From positions 400,337 to 449,407 of the forward strand of contig BFEA01000432.1 in the NCBI GenBank assembly GCA_003427395.1: a DNA stretch of 49,071 bases, written 5' to 3'. Below the pieces are notes generated by a model. That model worked only from the letters and a program-made list of their open reading frames with translations, did not search any database and had not been told where the DNA came from. Positions 40,834 to 49,071 of this stretch are shown here, piece by piece. This DNA is from Chara braunii (taxonomy: Eukaryota; Streptophyta; Charophyceae; Charales; Characeae). The position numbers and the translations under genes are program-made. How positions within the stretch are numbered: position 1 is the first letter of the stretch; every line of letters starts with the position of its first letter.

Positions 40834-41994
40834 TTCAATCACAGTGCCCGCCCTCCCTGACCCATTGGCTACGGGTGCAGAGGTCACGGGGGCGGTTCTA
40901 ACTCGAGCTTGTGCAGGTCGCAGCAGACAATCTCGGGCTATGTGGCCCGGTTGGTGACACTTGTAACAAATGTTTATATTTGTCGCTGCTCTGCCCATGG
41001 CCTAAGCGGGGGCAATTCCTGGTGCCCCTGGTTCGGCTCTAACGACAATGGGGCGCATCGACCTCGTTAACGATTCTATCCGGGCATTGTGCTCACGCTG
41101 TTCCTTCTTACTTTCCTGCATCAAGTTAACTAAGGTTCGTGTTAGTTCCAGTATGGCACTCGATTCGCTCGGCCTTGCTGAGGAGTCCGGGGAAGGAGCG
41201 GAGGCGGCCATAACCGACATAGACAATCCCGTAGCTGTATCTGGTACTGGCCTCTTAGCTGCGATTTGTTCCAGATACGTGACAGGGCCAGAGACGAAGC
41301 CCATGTTTTCAAATTTGTTTTGAAGTGCAGCTAACTCGGCCTTTGCTCTGGCCAGTTCTGAGGAATCCTCTTCCCTGGGGTAATCCTCTCCTTCGAGGAA
41401 ACTGGCGGCAAATTTTCGTTCCATCTCTTCTGCCGCGGTCATGATCTGTTGCAGGGTATGATTGATCGGGGAGAACTGCTTTCGCAATTTCGCCCTCATT
41501 GTCCAGCTACGGAGCCCATCGATAAATAGATCTCTCCCGACCTCTTCCCCTCTCTGTGTTTTGACGAACATCCTGTAAAACCTATTACGATATTCAGTAA
41601 CGGATTCGAGTGGTTTCAAAACCCAATCTTTGATCATAAAAAGGGCTTTCTCCGGATGGATATAGCCGAATCAGTTTAAAAAGTCCCGCTCGAAGGTCGG
41701 GAGATCCACCCAAACGTAAGTGTTGAACCAGTGGTGTGCGTCTCCTCCTAGCCTGGCGGGGATGTTGATTTGAGCCTCGTCATTGTCGCATTGTTGCGCA
41801 CGCAATGTGGCCAGCCATGCCCCGGCTAGGTGATGTGCGGGGTCAAAAAGATACAAAGCAGGTGGAGTCACTAGTGCGCGAGCTTTGATTGGTGGCGCGG
41901 GAATAGGTACCCCACCTAACTGTACATTAGCGTTTTGTGCTGCATTGACGTTCATGTTGGCGGCCCGCCGACCCGCTGACCTACTCCGGGTCAA
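40834..41994 (-). pseudogene. Gypsy gag with CCHC zinc knuckle
   Basis: From 41,994: an N-terminal Asn/Ala-rich region, then PPALYLFDPAHHLAGAWLAT, HHWFNTYVW and FERDFLN up to TGA at 41,671. In the same frame come MIKDWVLKPLESVTEYRNRF and FIDGLRSWTMRAKLRKQFSP (capsid-like), a helical region ELARAKAELAALQNKFENMG, then TAG at 41,002. The frame continues into the CCHC knuckle and stops at TAA 40,831-40,833. Both internal stops are one transition away from sense codons. Confidence 0.85.
40927..40968 (-). other. CCHC zinc knuckle of gag
   Basis: CYKCHQPGHIARDC, spacing C-x2-C-x4-H-x4-C, in frame with gag but after the TAG at 41,002. Nucleocapsid knuckles of this form bind the element RNA. Confidence 0.92.
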
Positions 41995-42094
41995 TATCAG
42001 GTCGCGTCTAGGCGCTTCCTTTGCCTAGGTCGCCCTCGGTTCGCCAGGTCGCTTGACTAGGGGGCCTATCCGCCTGTCACCCCGCGAGCTTGCC

Positions 42095-42114
42095 ACGTGT
42101 CAGCTGCGATACCA
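42095..42114 (-). promoter_or_regulatory. Candidate tRNA primer-binding site
   Basis: On the - strand, TGGTATCGCAGC (42,114-42,103) sits where LTR similarity ends. It resembles the plant initiator-Met PBS (TGGTATCAGAGC) with two mismatches. However the other LTR continues to GGGCGTCACA, so part of this string may be LTR end. Confidence 0.4.
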
Positions 42115-43458
42115 ACCTCACGCCTAGCGCGACTTCCTGATCGGAGTGGGATGGGGGCCCGGAAGTGCGAAAAAAAGGGGGTGTGCCAAGGATTTTAGGA
42201 TAGTGGGGGTGGAGTTCCAAGTCGTAACTGAAATCTCCTGTGGCAAGCCTTAGGGGCAGTTATGCGAGATAGCAAGCGCGAACCACGTTCGACTTTTATG
42301 CCTTGACGGATGTCATCGCCAGCCCCGCGAGCTTCATTGTCGAGGCCGGACTCGTATTTGGTGAACCGGCGGAACGCTATGTGTGTCGTGTTGTCTAACC
42401 AACCGCCAGCGCCGCTCGTGACAAGCCTCCGAGTCGGACGAAGCGGACCTCAGGCGCAGGCTGTGTGCTTGCTGTTCGGCCTCAGTTCGGGTTCGTCGAA
42501 CGAACCCCGCGGCTCGGTACTCACTGTCCTGCTGGCACTCGGAGCACGGGGTTCCAGGCCAGTAGGGGGCGAGTGCGTGCCACGGGGCCGCCGTCAGGCA
42601 GTGAAAAGGCAACACGAGGCGGTAGGGAGCAAAGCCTGTCTCAATGATAACAACACCGGGTTCGGCGATGACGTGGCTTACGTGTGAGCTAGGGAACTGG
42701 GAGGGAAAAGGGATCGCACTTAAGGCCCGGCGTTCAATGTCCCACTCACAGACACGTTCATTTTTCGTCCGAAAGGGGAATTTCGGAGGGTTGGCGCGAG
42801 GTTGTGCGAGAAGACAAGCATTTTTCCACTCCCAATATTCTCAGGACCGTCGGTGTCTCAGACTTTCCCGATCCGTGACGTGGAAGGGAGTCCCATCATC
42901 CATGCTATAGCAATTTGGCAAGTTTAGACATGGACTCGAGCGCGGGTCTTGTAGACGCGCGTGTAGGCGATGTCCGTTTTGATCGAGTTTGCACGTAGGC
43001 GCACAAGACCACGTTTGCGATCAGTTGGAGCTATCTCTTTGGTCGGGAGATCGTCTGATCCGTCGCCTTGCTAGCTCGGGTGTGTGTCAAGAAACAGACA
43101 TTAGAAAGGCAATCAGCGGGCAGTCACACATTTGAATCAGCCATCCACTTACTAGCTCGAGCATACATCAGCCGAGACCGTCGAGTGTTCATTAGATCTT
43201 TTTTTTTGTCCAAAAAGGGAACGAGAAACTGACATGCATACTCAGGCATCGAACGAACTCATGCATCAATCAAACTCGAGGGTTGTGCAAATCTCCGAAA
43301 AAACATAAACGGGAGATCGACAAGGTTTGCGCATCAAGCCATGTCACCTACATCATCATAACCCAAGCTACGTGCAGACAATTGTCGTGCCCGATCTTCA
43401 CCATACTACAATGAAACAGGAGTGAGGGGGAGAATCAAACCGATTACTAAAAGAAAAA

Positions 43459-43500
<42 letters not shown>

Positions 43501-43789
43501 GCTACTTATCAAAACTACATAAGCGAGAAAATGAAGGTCACCATCGCACACTCAAGATCCGAAGGTTGGCAATTCCGTAATATGCATGAGGAGCGCATTC
43601 AACCCGAGCGCAGAATGGGTACTGGAAAGTGATGAAATTTGAGTTAAACTAGTCATCCAAAGATTGCGCGAGGAGGGGTGAGGGAAGCGCGCGAGTTCAT
43701 TCCACACACACCATAAGCAAAAAGTCCAAAATGATTCGCAAGAAGATCGAAAACGACCGTAACAAGATCGGCCAAGGTTGAAATCAAAA

Positions 43790-43797
43790 TTTATATA
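43790..43797 (-). promoter_or_regulatory. TATA-like box of the 5' LTR
   Basis: On the - strand CTCTATATAAATTT, with TATATAAA at 43,797-43,790. Removing the nested LINE, it lies about 1.07 kb into the LTR, a reasonable U3 promoter position. The segment is missing from the 3' LTR. Confidence 0.45.
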
Positions 43798-44332
43798 GAG
43801 GGTTAGAGAAAGACATCATTCCACACACACATCTCTCTCTCTCTCTCTTCCACACTACATCACCTCCGATGCGGGCAGTTCGTCGCCTCGCACCAACACC
43901 AAGTCGTCACCCCGCTTAGTCCGAGTACGCAAGTCAAGTTCGCTCGTGCGTCACAGTCTGTCGTGGCCCGCACGTCAACCCCGCCTACCCGGCACCAGCT
44001 CGTCGGGTCGCCCGACTCACTTCTGCTCATCTTCTCACTTACTTGTTAGCCGATCTTCACTGACCGCACTAACTTCCAAATTCTGAGAGAGCAAACTAAT
44101 CGCACTTGCAAAATTTATAGCGTCCATGCTTGCGCGATGAACCCGGGATTATGCCTAAGTGAGGGGAAGGGGAAGAGAAGGAAGTGCCTACGCCTGCATG
44201 GCCAAGCCGCGGCGTGGGGGACGTAGCCACACTCCACGCATCGATCCGGTCATGCAGTCACTCAGGCCAATTAGAGTGGAGGACGAGGTATGCACGACAG
44301 AGGGGAAGAAGGTGGGGAAACACGAGAGAATC

Positions 44333-45689
44333 AACAACCAACTCACCGTGGCTGGTCTGGGCAAAAAGAGGAATCTGTACAGTGGGCGACCTCTGGGACT
44401 AGGTCGAACAGAAATGGCTCTCGCTGGACTGCTTACGCAATAACCTGAAACACGTGAGGAACATCGAAGAGAAGGCTCGCCAACTCATCGATGCCCTGCC
44501 ATTGGCCTGGCAGCATACTCTCAAATCAGGGTCGACGATTCAACCGCAAGACTGGGTGGTCAGATATGTGGACCTGCCATGTCCACTGAAAGTTTACAGG
44601 GTCTGCAACAACAACCGTGGGAGCTGCACACTGGAAGCCTTTGGCCTACACACCCCAGGGATGCGGCTCTCTCACCTGAACCGGGATGAGGACTCCGACA
44701 TTACAGAATCATGGGTAGGACTGATAAATGTCAGGGTTGTGGGGGACCGGAACAATGGATTCCAGGCGTATGAGCCGTCCACACCCATCGCTCTGCTCCC
44801 CTTCGACCCGGAGGAATGGGAATGGACGAGCCAACAAAACTTGCATATCTGGGACTATACGGTCAAAGGGGGGTACAAGGCAGCCCGACCTCAACAACAG
44901 ATAGGAAAAACGATCTTACACAGATGGGAGCGGGACTCACCACTCGGCCCGCACTTGCCGCACACCCTCCCCTGGACCAAATATGCTAAACTCATGCCCA
45001 CAAACCTCAGATCTCTACAATGGCAAATATTACATCGGTGTCTCCCCACCCCCGATTGGATTGTATCTAGAACAAACCTCGAGCAAAAAGGTCTGTTGTC
45101 CCCCATCTGCACCTACTGCGGCAGGGCCACACAGCCTGCCAGGGTAACTCTTGAGCATTGCCTTCTGGCTTGCCCAATGGCTGCTCAGATATGGAGGTGG
45201 TGGGACGCAGCGTTCCACGCGCTGACGGACCAGCACATACCATGGGATCTTGGTCTCATCCTCCTGGGCGAAAATCAACAACTGCTTGCAAACTGGTCTC
45301 CATTCGCGGTTAACCTCTTCTCATATATGAGGCTACATGTCCTCATACAAGCCTGGAGAACAAGGTGCTCTTATGAGAGAAAAGACCACCAGTTTGGATT
45401 TCAAAGAGCGCAACAGGAGATAGAGGACGAAATCAGATCTCGTACCCAAAATGCCTGGAAGACCATGACACAGGAGTACTACGATGAAAAGGATGCCACC
45501 CTCAGAAAGGCTATTCTGGAATCATATTGCCAGATTTGGCAAGATCCCCACCGAGTCTTCTCTGCACTACAACACGATCTCAACATACAATGGAAGCACT
45601 GGAGGGCAGGGGAGCTGGCCTGGCAAAGAAAACCTCTGCAAGACTTTGCGGTCCCGTTCCTGCCGACCAATTTCGTGCTTATCCCTTAA
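44333..45689 (+). pseudogene. LINE ORF2 C-terminal half with zf-RVT domain
   Basis: In frame from 44,333, with a TAG at 44,400, then an open run of 411 codons from 44,454. It holds IQPQDWVVRYVDLP, LHIWDYTVKGGYKAARP, and the zf-RVT segment LRSLQWQILHRCLPTPDWIV then CTYC...EHCLLAC (C219-x2-C222-x12-H235-x4-C240 of the open run). The C-terminus is QIWQDPHRVFSAL...FLPTNFVLIP. The RT catalytic domain is missing (5' truncation). Related decayed copies are at 27,938-30,530 and 47,315-48,209. Confidence 0.88.
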
Positions 45690-46111
45690 ACCCCTACCAC
45701 ACCTCCCACACGCAGCGACCTCTCCCGCCTGCCCACCTGCTTTTTCCAGATCTGTCTCCCCTCGCCCTGCTCCCACTCCCGCATCGCTAACAGCCTGACA
45801 TCTCTTCACAATGCAGCAGACGGAAGGGGGCAACTGGGTGACTTCAAGACATCGGATCGTCAGAAGACGAACAACAGCAATCGCCGACCAGGGAGCCACC
45901 TCAGGATGGGGTCAGGAGATTAACAAGACAAGAGAGGCCAGCTACACAATAATCAGATTACTGTCACCAGTGATAAATGGACCTTGTGCAGTACTGAGGG
46001 TTTAGGGGTTAGGGGTTAGGAAGATTAGAATATGCTCCCCGACTGAAGAAGGATCGGCTACAGACTAGGGTACAGACCAAACCAAACCCCGACAGCCAGT
46101 GACAGACTCAA

Positions 46112-46358
46112 AACAAAGATAACGCAGATTGACATCGCTCTGCTTGGACCGAAGCCTACTGCTCCAAGAGGGGGTTGGGGGATGGGAGGTCATTCTGCCT
46201 ACATACAATGGGGCCCATACAGAAGGGGTACTCAAAACAAAACTGACACAGTCTGACAGTGTTCGACACGGACCGAAGCCTGCCGTCCCAAAGGGTGGGG
46301 GTTGGGGGACGAGAGGTCATTCTGCCTACAAACAGTGGGGCCCATACAGAGGGGGTGC
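46112..46358 (+). repeat. Approximately 124-bp tandem duplication in LINE 3' UTR
   Basis: Two units share TCAAAACAAA, GGACCGAAGCCT, GGTCATTCTGCCTACA-ACA-TGGGGCCCATACAGA. They lie just upstream of module M9. The LINE at 47,315-48,209 has a different 62-bp duplication at the equivalent place. Confidence 0.85.
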
Positions 46359-46635
46359 GGCCTGGCTCCATGAGTAGGAAAGGAAATAATCATCATCGGT
46401 CTCCTGTCTTGTGGGCAAATGGCTCAGGATACAAAGGGTTTCAGAAACAGGCTTCGGAACGACTACGAAATAAGGGGGGCTGCACACACCGGGGTGGGGC
46501 AGGGCCAACAGGATATAGGAGCAATACAAATTGGGAGGGTAACATATGCAGCCCCGAGGCAAAGAAGGATGCTCTGGAACAAGAACTCAAATGGCCATAT
46601 GCCCAACAAACACTGCATTATAAAGATGTATCTAA

Positions 46636-46776
46636 GGGACGCTGGACCCGATTTCCAGCAGGTGCTGCTCCCCACCAATAGATGGAGCCTCCCCGACGGT
46701 GCTAGGTGTGTCTGCTCATATCAGCACACCTAGCATCCGGCCGTGTTGTTCTACAAAAAAAAAGTAAAAAAAATAA
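46636..46776 (+). repeat. LINE 3'-terminal double-hairpin module (copy M9) with A tail
   Basis: Hairpin 1 is GCTGGACCCGATTTCCAGC, then AGGTGCTGCTCCCCACCAAT and AGATGGA. Hairpin 2 pairs GCTAGGTGTG (46,701-46,710) perfectly with CACACCTAGC (46,725-46,734) around TCTGCTCATATCAG. The A-rich tail is 46,754-46,776. Confidence 0.92.
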
Positions 46777-47870
46777 AAGGAGTACAGTTACAATCGCGCC
46801 CGCCAAAAATTACCGTTACATGCAGGATTAAGGGCCCGATACAGTCAGAGACCAGTTCCCACTGCGGTGAGAGGTGCGGGAGCAAGAAGCGCGACGCAAC
46901 AAGATTTCAGACTACCTAAATTCCTAGTTTAAATCCTATTTGCAAAAAGAAATTCCGAAAAGACAGAAAAAAAAAAACAATTCTGAGAGCCCGTGGGGGC
47001 CCGGCATCAGTTGTAAATTTGAAAAACAACATTCCTGCGCGCTAATCGCGCCCAAATTCCCATCTCCCACAGTAGAACAAGAAAGAAGCTATGGCAACCG
47101 TTATTTATCGCGCTCACTAAGGCGTGGTCACTCAATCGTCGTCGCGAGACCTTCCCCGACCCTGGTCCCAAAAGCAAAAAAGAAAGAAGTGGGGGTATCC
47201 GTGCAACTTGCCTCGCCGACCCATACCTATGCACTCCACCCGACCAACCAGTTTCCAACCCCCGAAGCCGCTTCGCGCAGAAAGTCGTGCAATTGCAGAA
47301 AATAGTTCGTCACAGGACCAGGTTCATGCTGGCTTACCATGGAACTCCCAGATCTGGCCGGATCCGCGGCACGTCTTCTCTGAACTGCTAGATGACCTCG
47401 ACATAAGATGGAAAAACTGGAGGGCGGACGAGCCCTCATGGCAAAGGAGACCACTGGATGTCTTTGCGGTCTCGTACCTCCAGACCAGTTTTCTCTTGAT
47501 CCCTCAGAATCCCCATCATGCAATGGAACCTGCCCCCCCCCCTGCAGTAACTCCCTCTCGCCTCCCGCCTGCTACCATTGCTACCATTTTCCTCCGACCC
47601 ATCTTTCCCCCTTCATCCTCTATTATACCGCCTTCTTACTGCCACTGCAGATGATGGGGACAACTTGTCATCTTGAGGCCACTGACGTGGACAACTGGCA
47701 CGAGGACAAGAGTGCAAGCTCGCATGGGACTTCGGACAGACGGCACGTAAGAGTACAAACATTGGAAAAGCTGCATCTGTCACTCATGTATGAACTCTGA
47801 GACCTCCTGCTGCCGGCGCTGTCCAGAGAGCAGCGCTTGGATCAATTGACTGGGATCCCCATTCATTCAG

Positions 47871-47995
47871 GGGCCCATCTGGTGTGAATGTGAGGACGGG
47901 TAAATCCCGTAGTAACAGTAATTTTGGCTCAAGGGCCCATCTGGAGTGAACATGAGGACGGGTAAATCCCGTAGTAACAGTATTTTTGGCTCTTG
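47871..47995 (+). repeat. 62-bp tandem duplication in LINE 3' UTR
   Basis: Two units share AGGGCCCATCTGG-GTGAA, GAGGACGGGTAAATCCCGTA, GTAACAGTA-TTTTGGCTC. It precedes module M10. Confidence 0.9.
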
Positions 47996-48008
47996 TATAA
48001 TGTTGTAA

Positions 48009-48209
48009 AGGGACGCTGGACTCGATTTCCAGCAGGTGCAGCTCCCCACCAATGGAACGAAGCCATCCAACAACTGGGCCTGTAGAAGGGGTGTCTGCTC
48101 TTATCAGCACCCCTTCTACACCCGTAGTCGATGTTCTCTCCAAAAAAAAAAGAAAAAAAAGGGAAAAAAAAAAAGGAAAAAAAAGAAAAAAGAAAAGAAA
48201 AAGAAAATA
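48009..48209 (+). repeat. LINE 3'-terminal double-hairpin module (copy M10) with A-rich tail
   Basis: Hairpin 1 is GCTGGACTCGATTTCCAGC, then AGGTGCAGCTCCCCACCAAT. Hairpin 2 pairs TGTAGAAGGGGTG (48,081-48,093) perfectly with CACCCCTTCTACA (48,108-48,120) around TCTGCTCTTATCAG. The tail 48,141-48,209 is A with scattered G. Confidence 0.93.
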
Positions 48210-48916
48210 GAAGTGCCTTTGTGCCTTTCCCTGTAGCAACCCTTCTCTCTCATACTGTGTGCTTTGTGAGTCAAACAAAACACACAAACTCCAAGGCAAT
48301 TCAAATCCACACATTCGATCCACTTGTGTCATTTGTGGCATCTCTTTTTTCTTTTTTTTTCCTTTCCTTTTCTTTTCTCTTCTTTTTTTTTTTTTTTTAA
48401 GCCCAGGTTGTTGTAGAAGCTGGATTACAGACATATGAGCGTCACCTTCGGCAAAAATAAGGATGATGATACAGGTAATTCACATCAACATCTTATCCCC
48501 ACTGGTGTCATTTGTGGCGTCATTTAAAAAAGGGACATCGACTATAATTCAAAGCCAGACATTTAATCCACCGCTGTCATTTGTGGCATTGTTTATATAT
48601 AAATAATAAAATAGGCAAAGGAGACAGACGAGAATAATACCATCCTTTCCACCCCGCCAAAGAATAATATGATCCTTGGAGGCAAAACTGAGGCAGAAAC
48701 AACAAAAGGGGAAAAGCAAAAAGTTCAAAAACAACTTAAAAATGAATTATAATAGTAATAATGAAATTAACAATTCAGATGCAGATGTAGCGTGGGCCCG
48801 ACCATCTTTAGATGATCTGGCGCCTGACCTTTTCGCTGATGTCCACAAGGTGTGCGGTGGCGTAGATGGCACGGGCAGAGACCCGGAAAGGGGGGGCACA
48901 ATCTGAGTCATGACAT
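48210..48916. other. Region without a supported gene
   Basis: Pyrimidine-rich stretch at 48,342-48,399; repeated GTGTCATTTGTGGCAT words at 48,327, 48,504 and 48,575. A short + frame near 48,780-48,905 (AWARPSLDDLAPDLFADVHK, followed by a possible donor CACAAG|gtgtgc) could be an exon, but nothing confirms it. Confidence 0.4.
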
Positions 48917-49071
48917 GATTTTACCTTGATGCCAACACTTACGATTTTACCTTGATGCCAACACTTACGATTTTACCTTGATGCCAACACTCACGATTTT
49001 ACCTTGATGCCAACACTTATGATTTTACCTTGATGCCAACACTTATGATTTTACCTTGATGCCAACACTTA
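48917..49071 (+). repeat. 26-bp minisatellite, six units, truncated by window edge
   Basis: Unit GATTTTACCTTGATGCCAAC followed by ACTTA(C/T). Units start at 48,917, 48,943, 48,969, 48,995, 49,021 and 49,047, with single-base variants only. The array continues past the window. Confidence 0.97.

Larger units (their letters stand above)
44333..46776 (+). mobile_element. 5'-truncated LINE (2.44 kb) nested in the 5' LTR
   Basis: LTR sequence stops at GAGAATC (44,332) and resumes at AAGGAGTACAG (46,777); the uninterrupted LTR has GAGAATCATGAAGGAGTACAG (joined from 32,681 on). Inside are ORF2 C-terminal sequence, a 3' UTR with a 124-bp tandem duplication, module M9 and an A-rich tail. No clear target duplication is seen; about 4 bases of target appear lost. 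Confidence 0.9.
30788..47314 (-). mobile_element. Ty3/gypsy LTR retrotransposon, degenerate, with nested insertions (16.5 kb)
   Basis: The LTR ends are TGTGACGCCC... (30,788) and ...GTTCGTCACA (47,314), 7-bp terminal inverted repeats TGTGACG/CGTCACA. Direct repeats GGAC flank it (30,784-30,787 and 47,315-47,318). Order on the - strand: 5' LTR, gag, CCHC, protease, RT, RNase H, PHD-like finger, integrase, GPY/F-like module, unknown acidic ORF, 3' LTR. Domain order RT-RH-IN defines Ty3/gypsy. Frames carry several stops and shifts, and the LTRs differ at about 13 of the first 135 aligned bases (counted by eye), so it is old and inactive. It is inserted in a LINE, whose 3' end resumes at 47,315. 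Confidence 0.9.
42105..47314 (-). repeat. 5' LTR of the gypsy element, split by a LINE
   Basis: LTR sequence runs 42,105-44,332 and 46,777-47,314. It matches the LTR at 30,788-33,182, interrupted by the LINE and by an approximately 319-bp segment (43,619-43,937) absent from the other LTR. It carries a 41-G run (about 43,459-43,497) that is much shorter in the other LTR. Confidence 0.88.
47315..48209 (+). pseudogene. LINE 3' end interrupted by the gypsy element
   Basis: Coding remnant 47,340-47,507 reads QIWPDPRHVFSELLDDLDIR, WKNWRADEPSWQRRP and SYLQTSFLLIP. This is the last ORF2 segment, parallel to 45,530-45,689. A 3' UTR with a 62-bp tandem duplication (47,871-47,995), module M10 and an A-rich tail to 48,209 follow. 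This is the insertion target of the gypsy element (TSD GGAC). Confidence 0.85.

Noticed and set aside
37964-41673. Recoding of TGA as Trp in the gypsy element
   Set aside because: TAG stops, frameshifts and a MITE insertion in the same element point to ordinary decay, and the host gene uses TGA as its stop.
46001-46022. Telomere-like GTTTAGGGGTTAGGGGTTAG
   Set aside because: Only about three imperfect units, in the middle of a LINE 3' UTR; no array.

Overview
This window is nuclear DNA of a repeat-rich eukaryote of the plant lineage. It has spliced GT-AG introns, plant-type U6 snRNA copies, LINEs whose ORF2 ends in a zf-RVT domain, and a Ty3/gypsy LTR retrotransposon. The repeat load, long microsatellites and intron expansion would suit a charophyte green alga such as Chara braunii. 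That species guess is inference and I cannot confirm it.

Left part (about 1-21,378, + strand): one host gene fills it, a TruD/Pus7-type RNA pseudouridine synthase broken into at least 11 exons. I assembled it from small exons that are individually easy to miss. Splice phases agree at every junction, and the joined product gives 760 residues that follow the Pus7 fold in order, from the RFG motif at exon 1 to the last conserved TruD strand/helix in exon 11. It then ends in an RGG-box tail. The 5' end, including the catalytic Asp motif, lies left of the window. Introns of 0.13-3.6 kb hold microsatellites, foldback elements (three recognisable MITE families), U6 pseudogenes and minisatellites. 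Only about 11% of the 21 kb is coding.

Middle (21,379-30,787): three contig joins are marked by single N bases, and a 1,521-bp block appears twice (21,474-22,994 and 25,052-26,572, period 3,578 bp). Both copies carry the Nextera mate-pair junction adapter, so this duplication is almost certainly an assembly loop. The rest is LINE debris on both strands and TTAA-flanked palindromic MITEs. A recurrent LINE 3'-terminal module has two RNA hairpins; the second has a fixed loop and freely varying but always complementary stems.

Right (30,788-47,314): one degenerate Ty3/gypsy element on the - strand, with 2.4-kb LTRs (TGTGACG...CGTCACA, target duplication GGAC). It is inserted in the 3' part of a LINE whose tail resumes at 47,315. 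Inside it are gag with a CCHC knuckle, protease, RT, RNase H, a PHD-like zinc finger, integrase, a GPY/F-like module and an extra unknown acidic ORF. A 201-bp palindromic MITE sits directly after the RT YMDD box, and a 2.44-kb LINE is nested in the 5' LTR. The end of the window (48,917-49,071) is a 26-bp minisatellite that runs off the edge.
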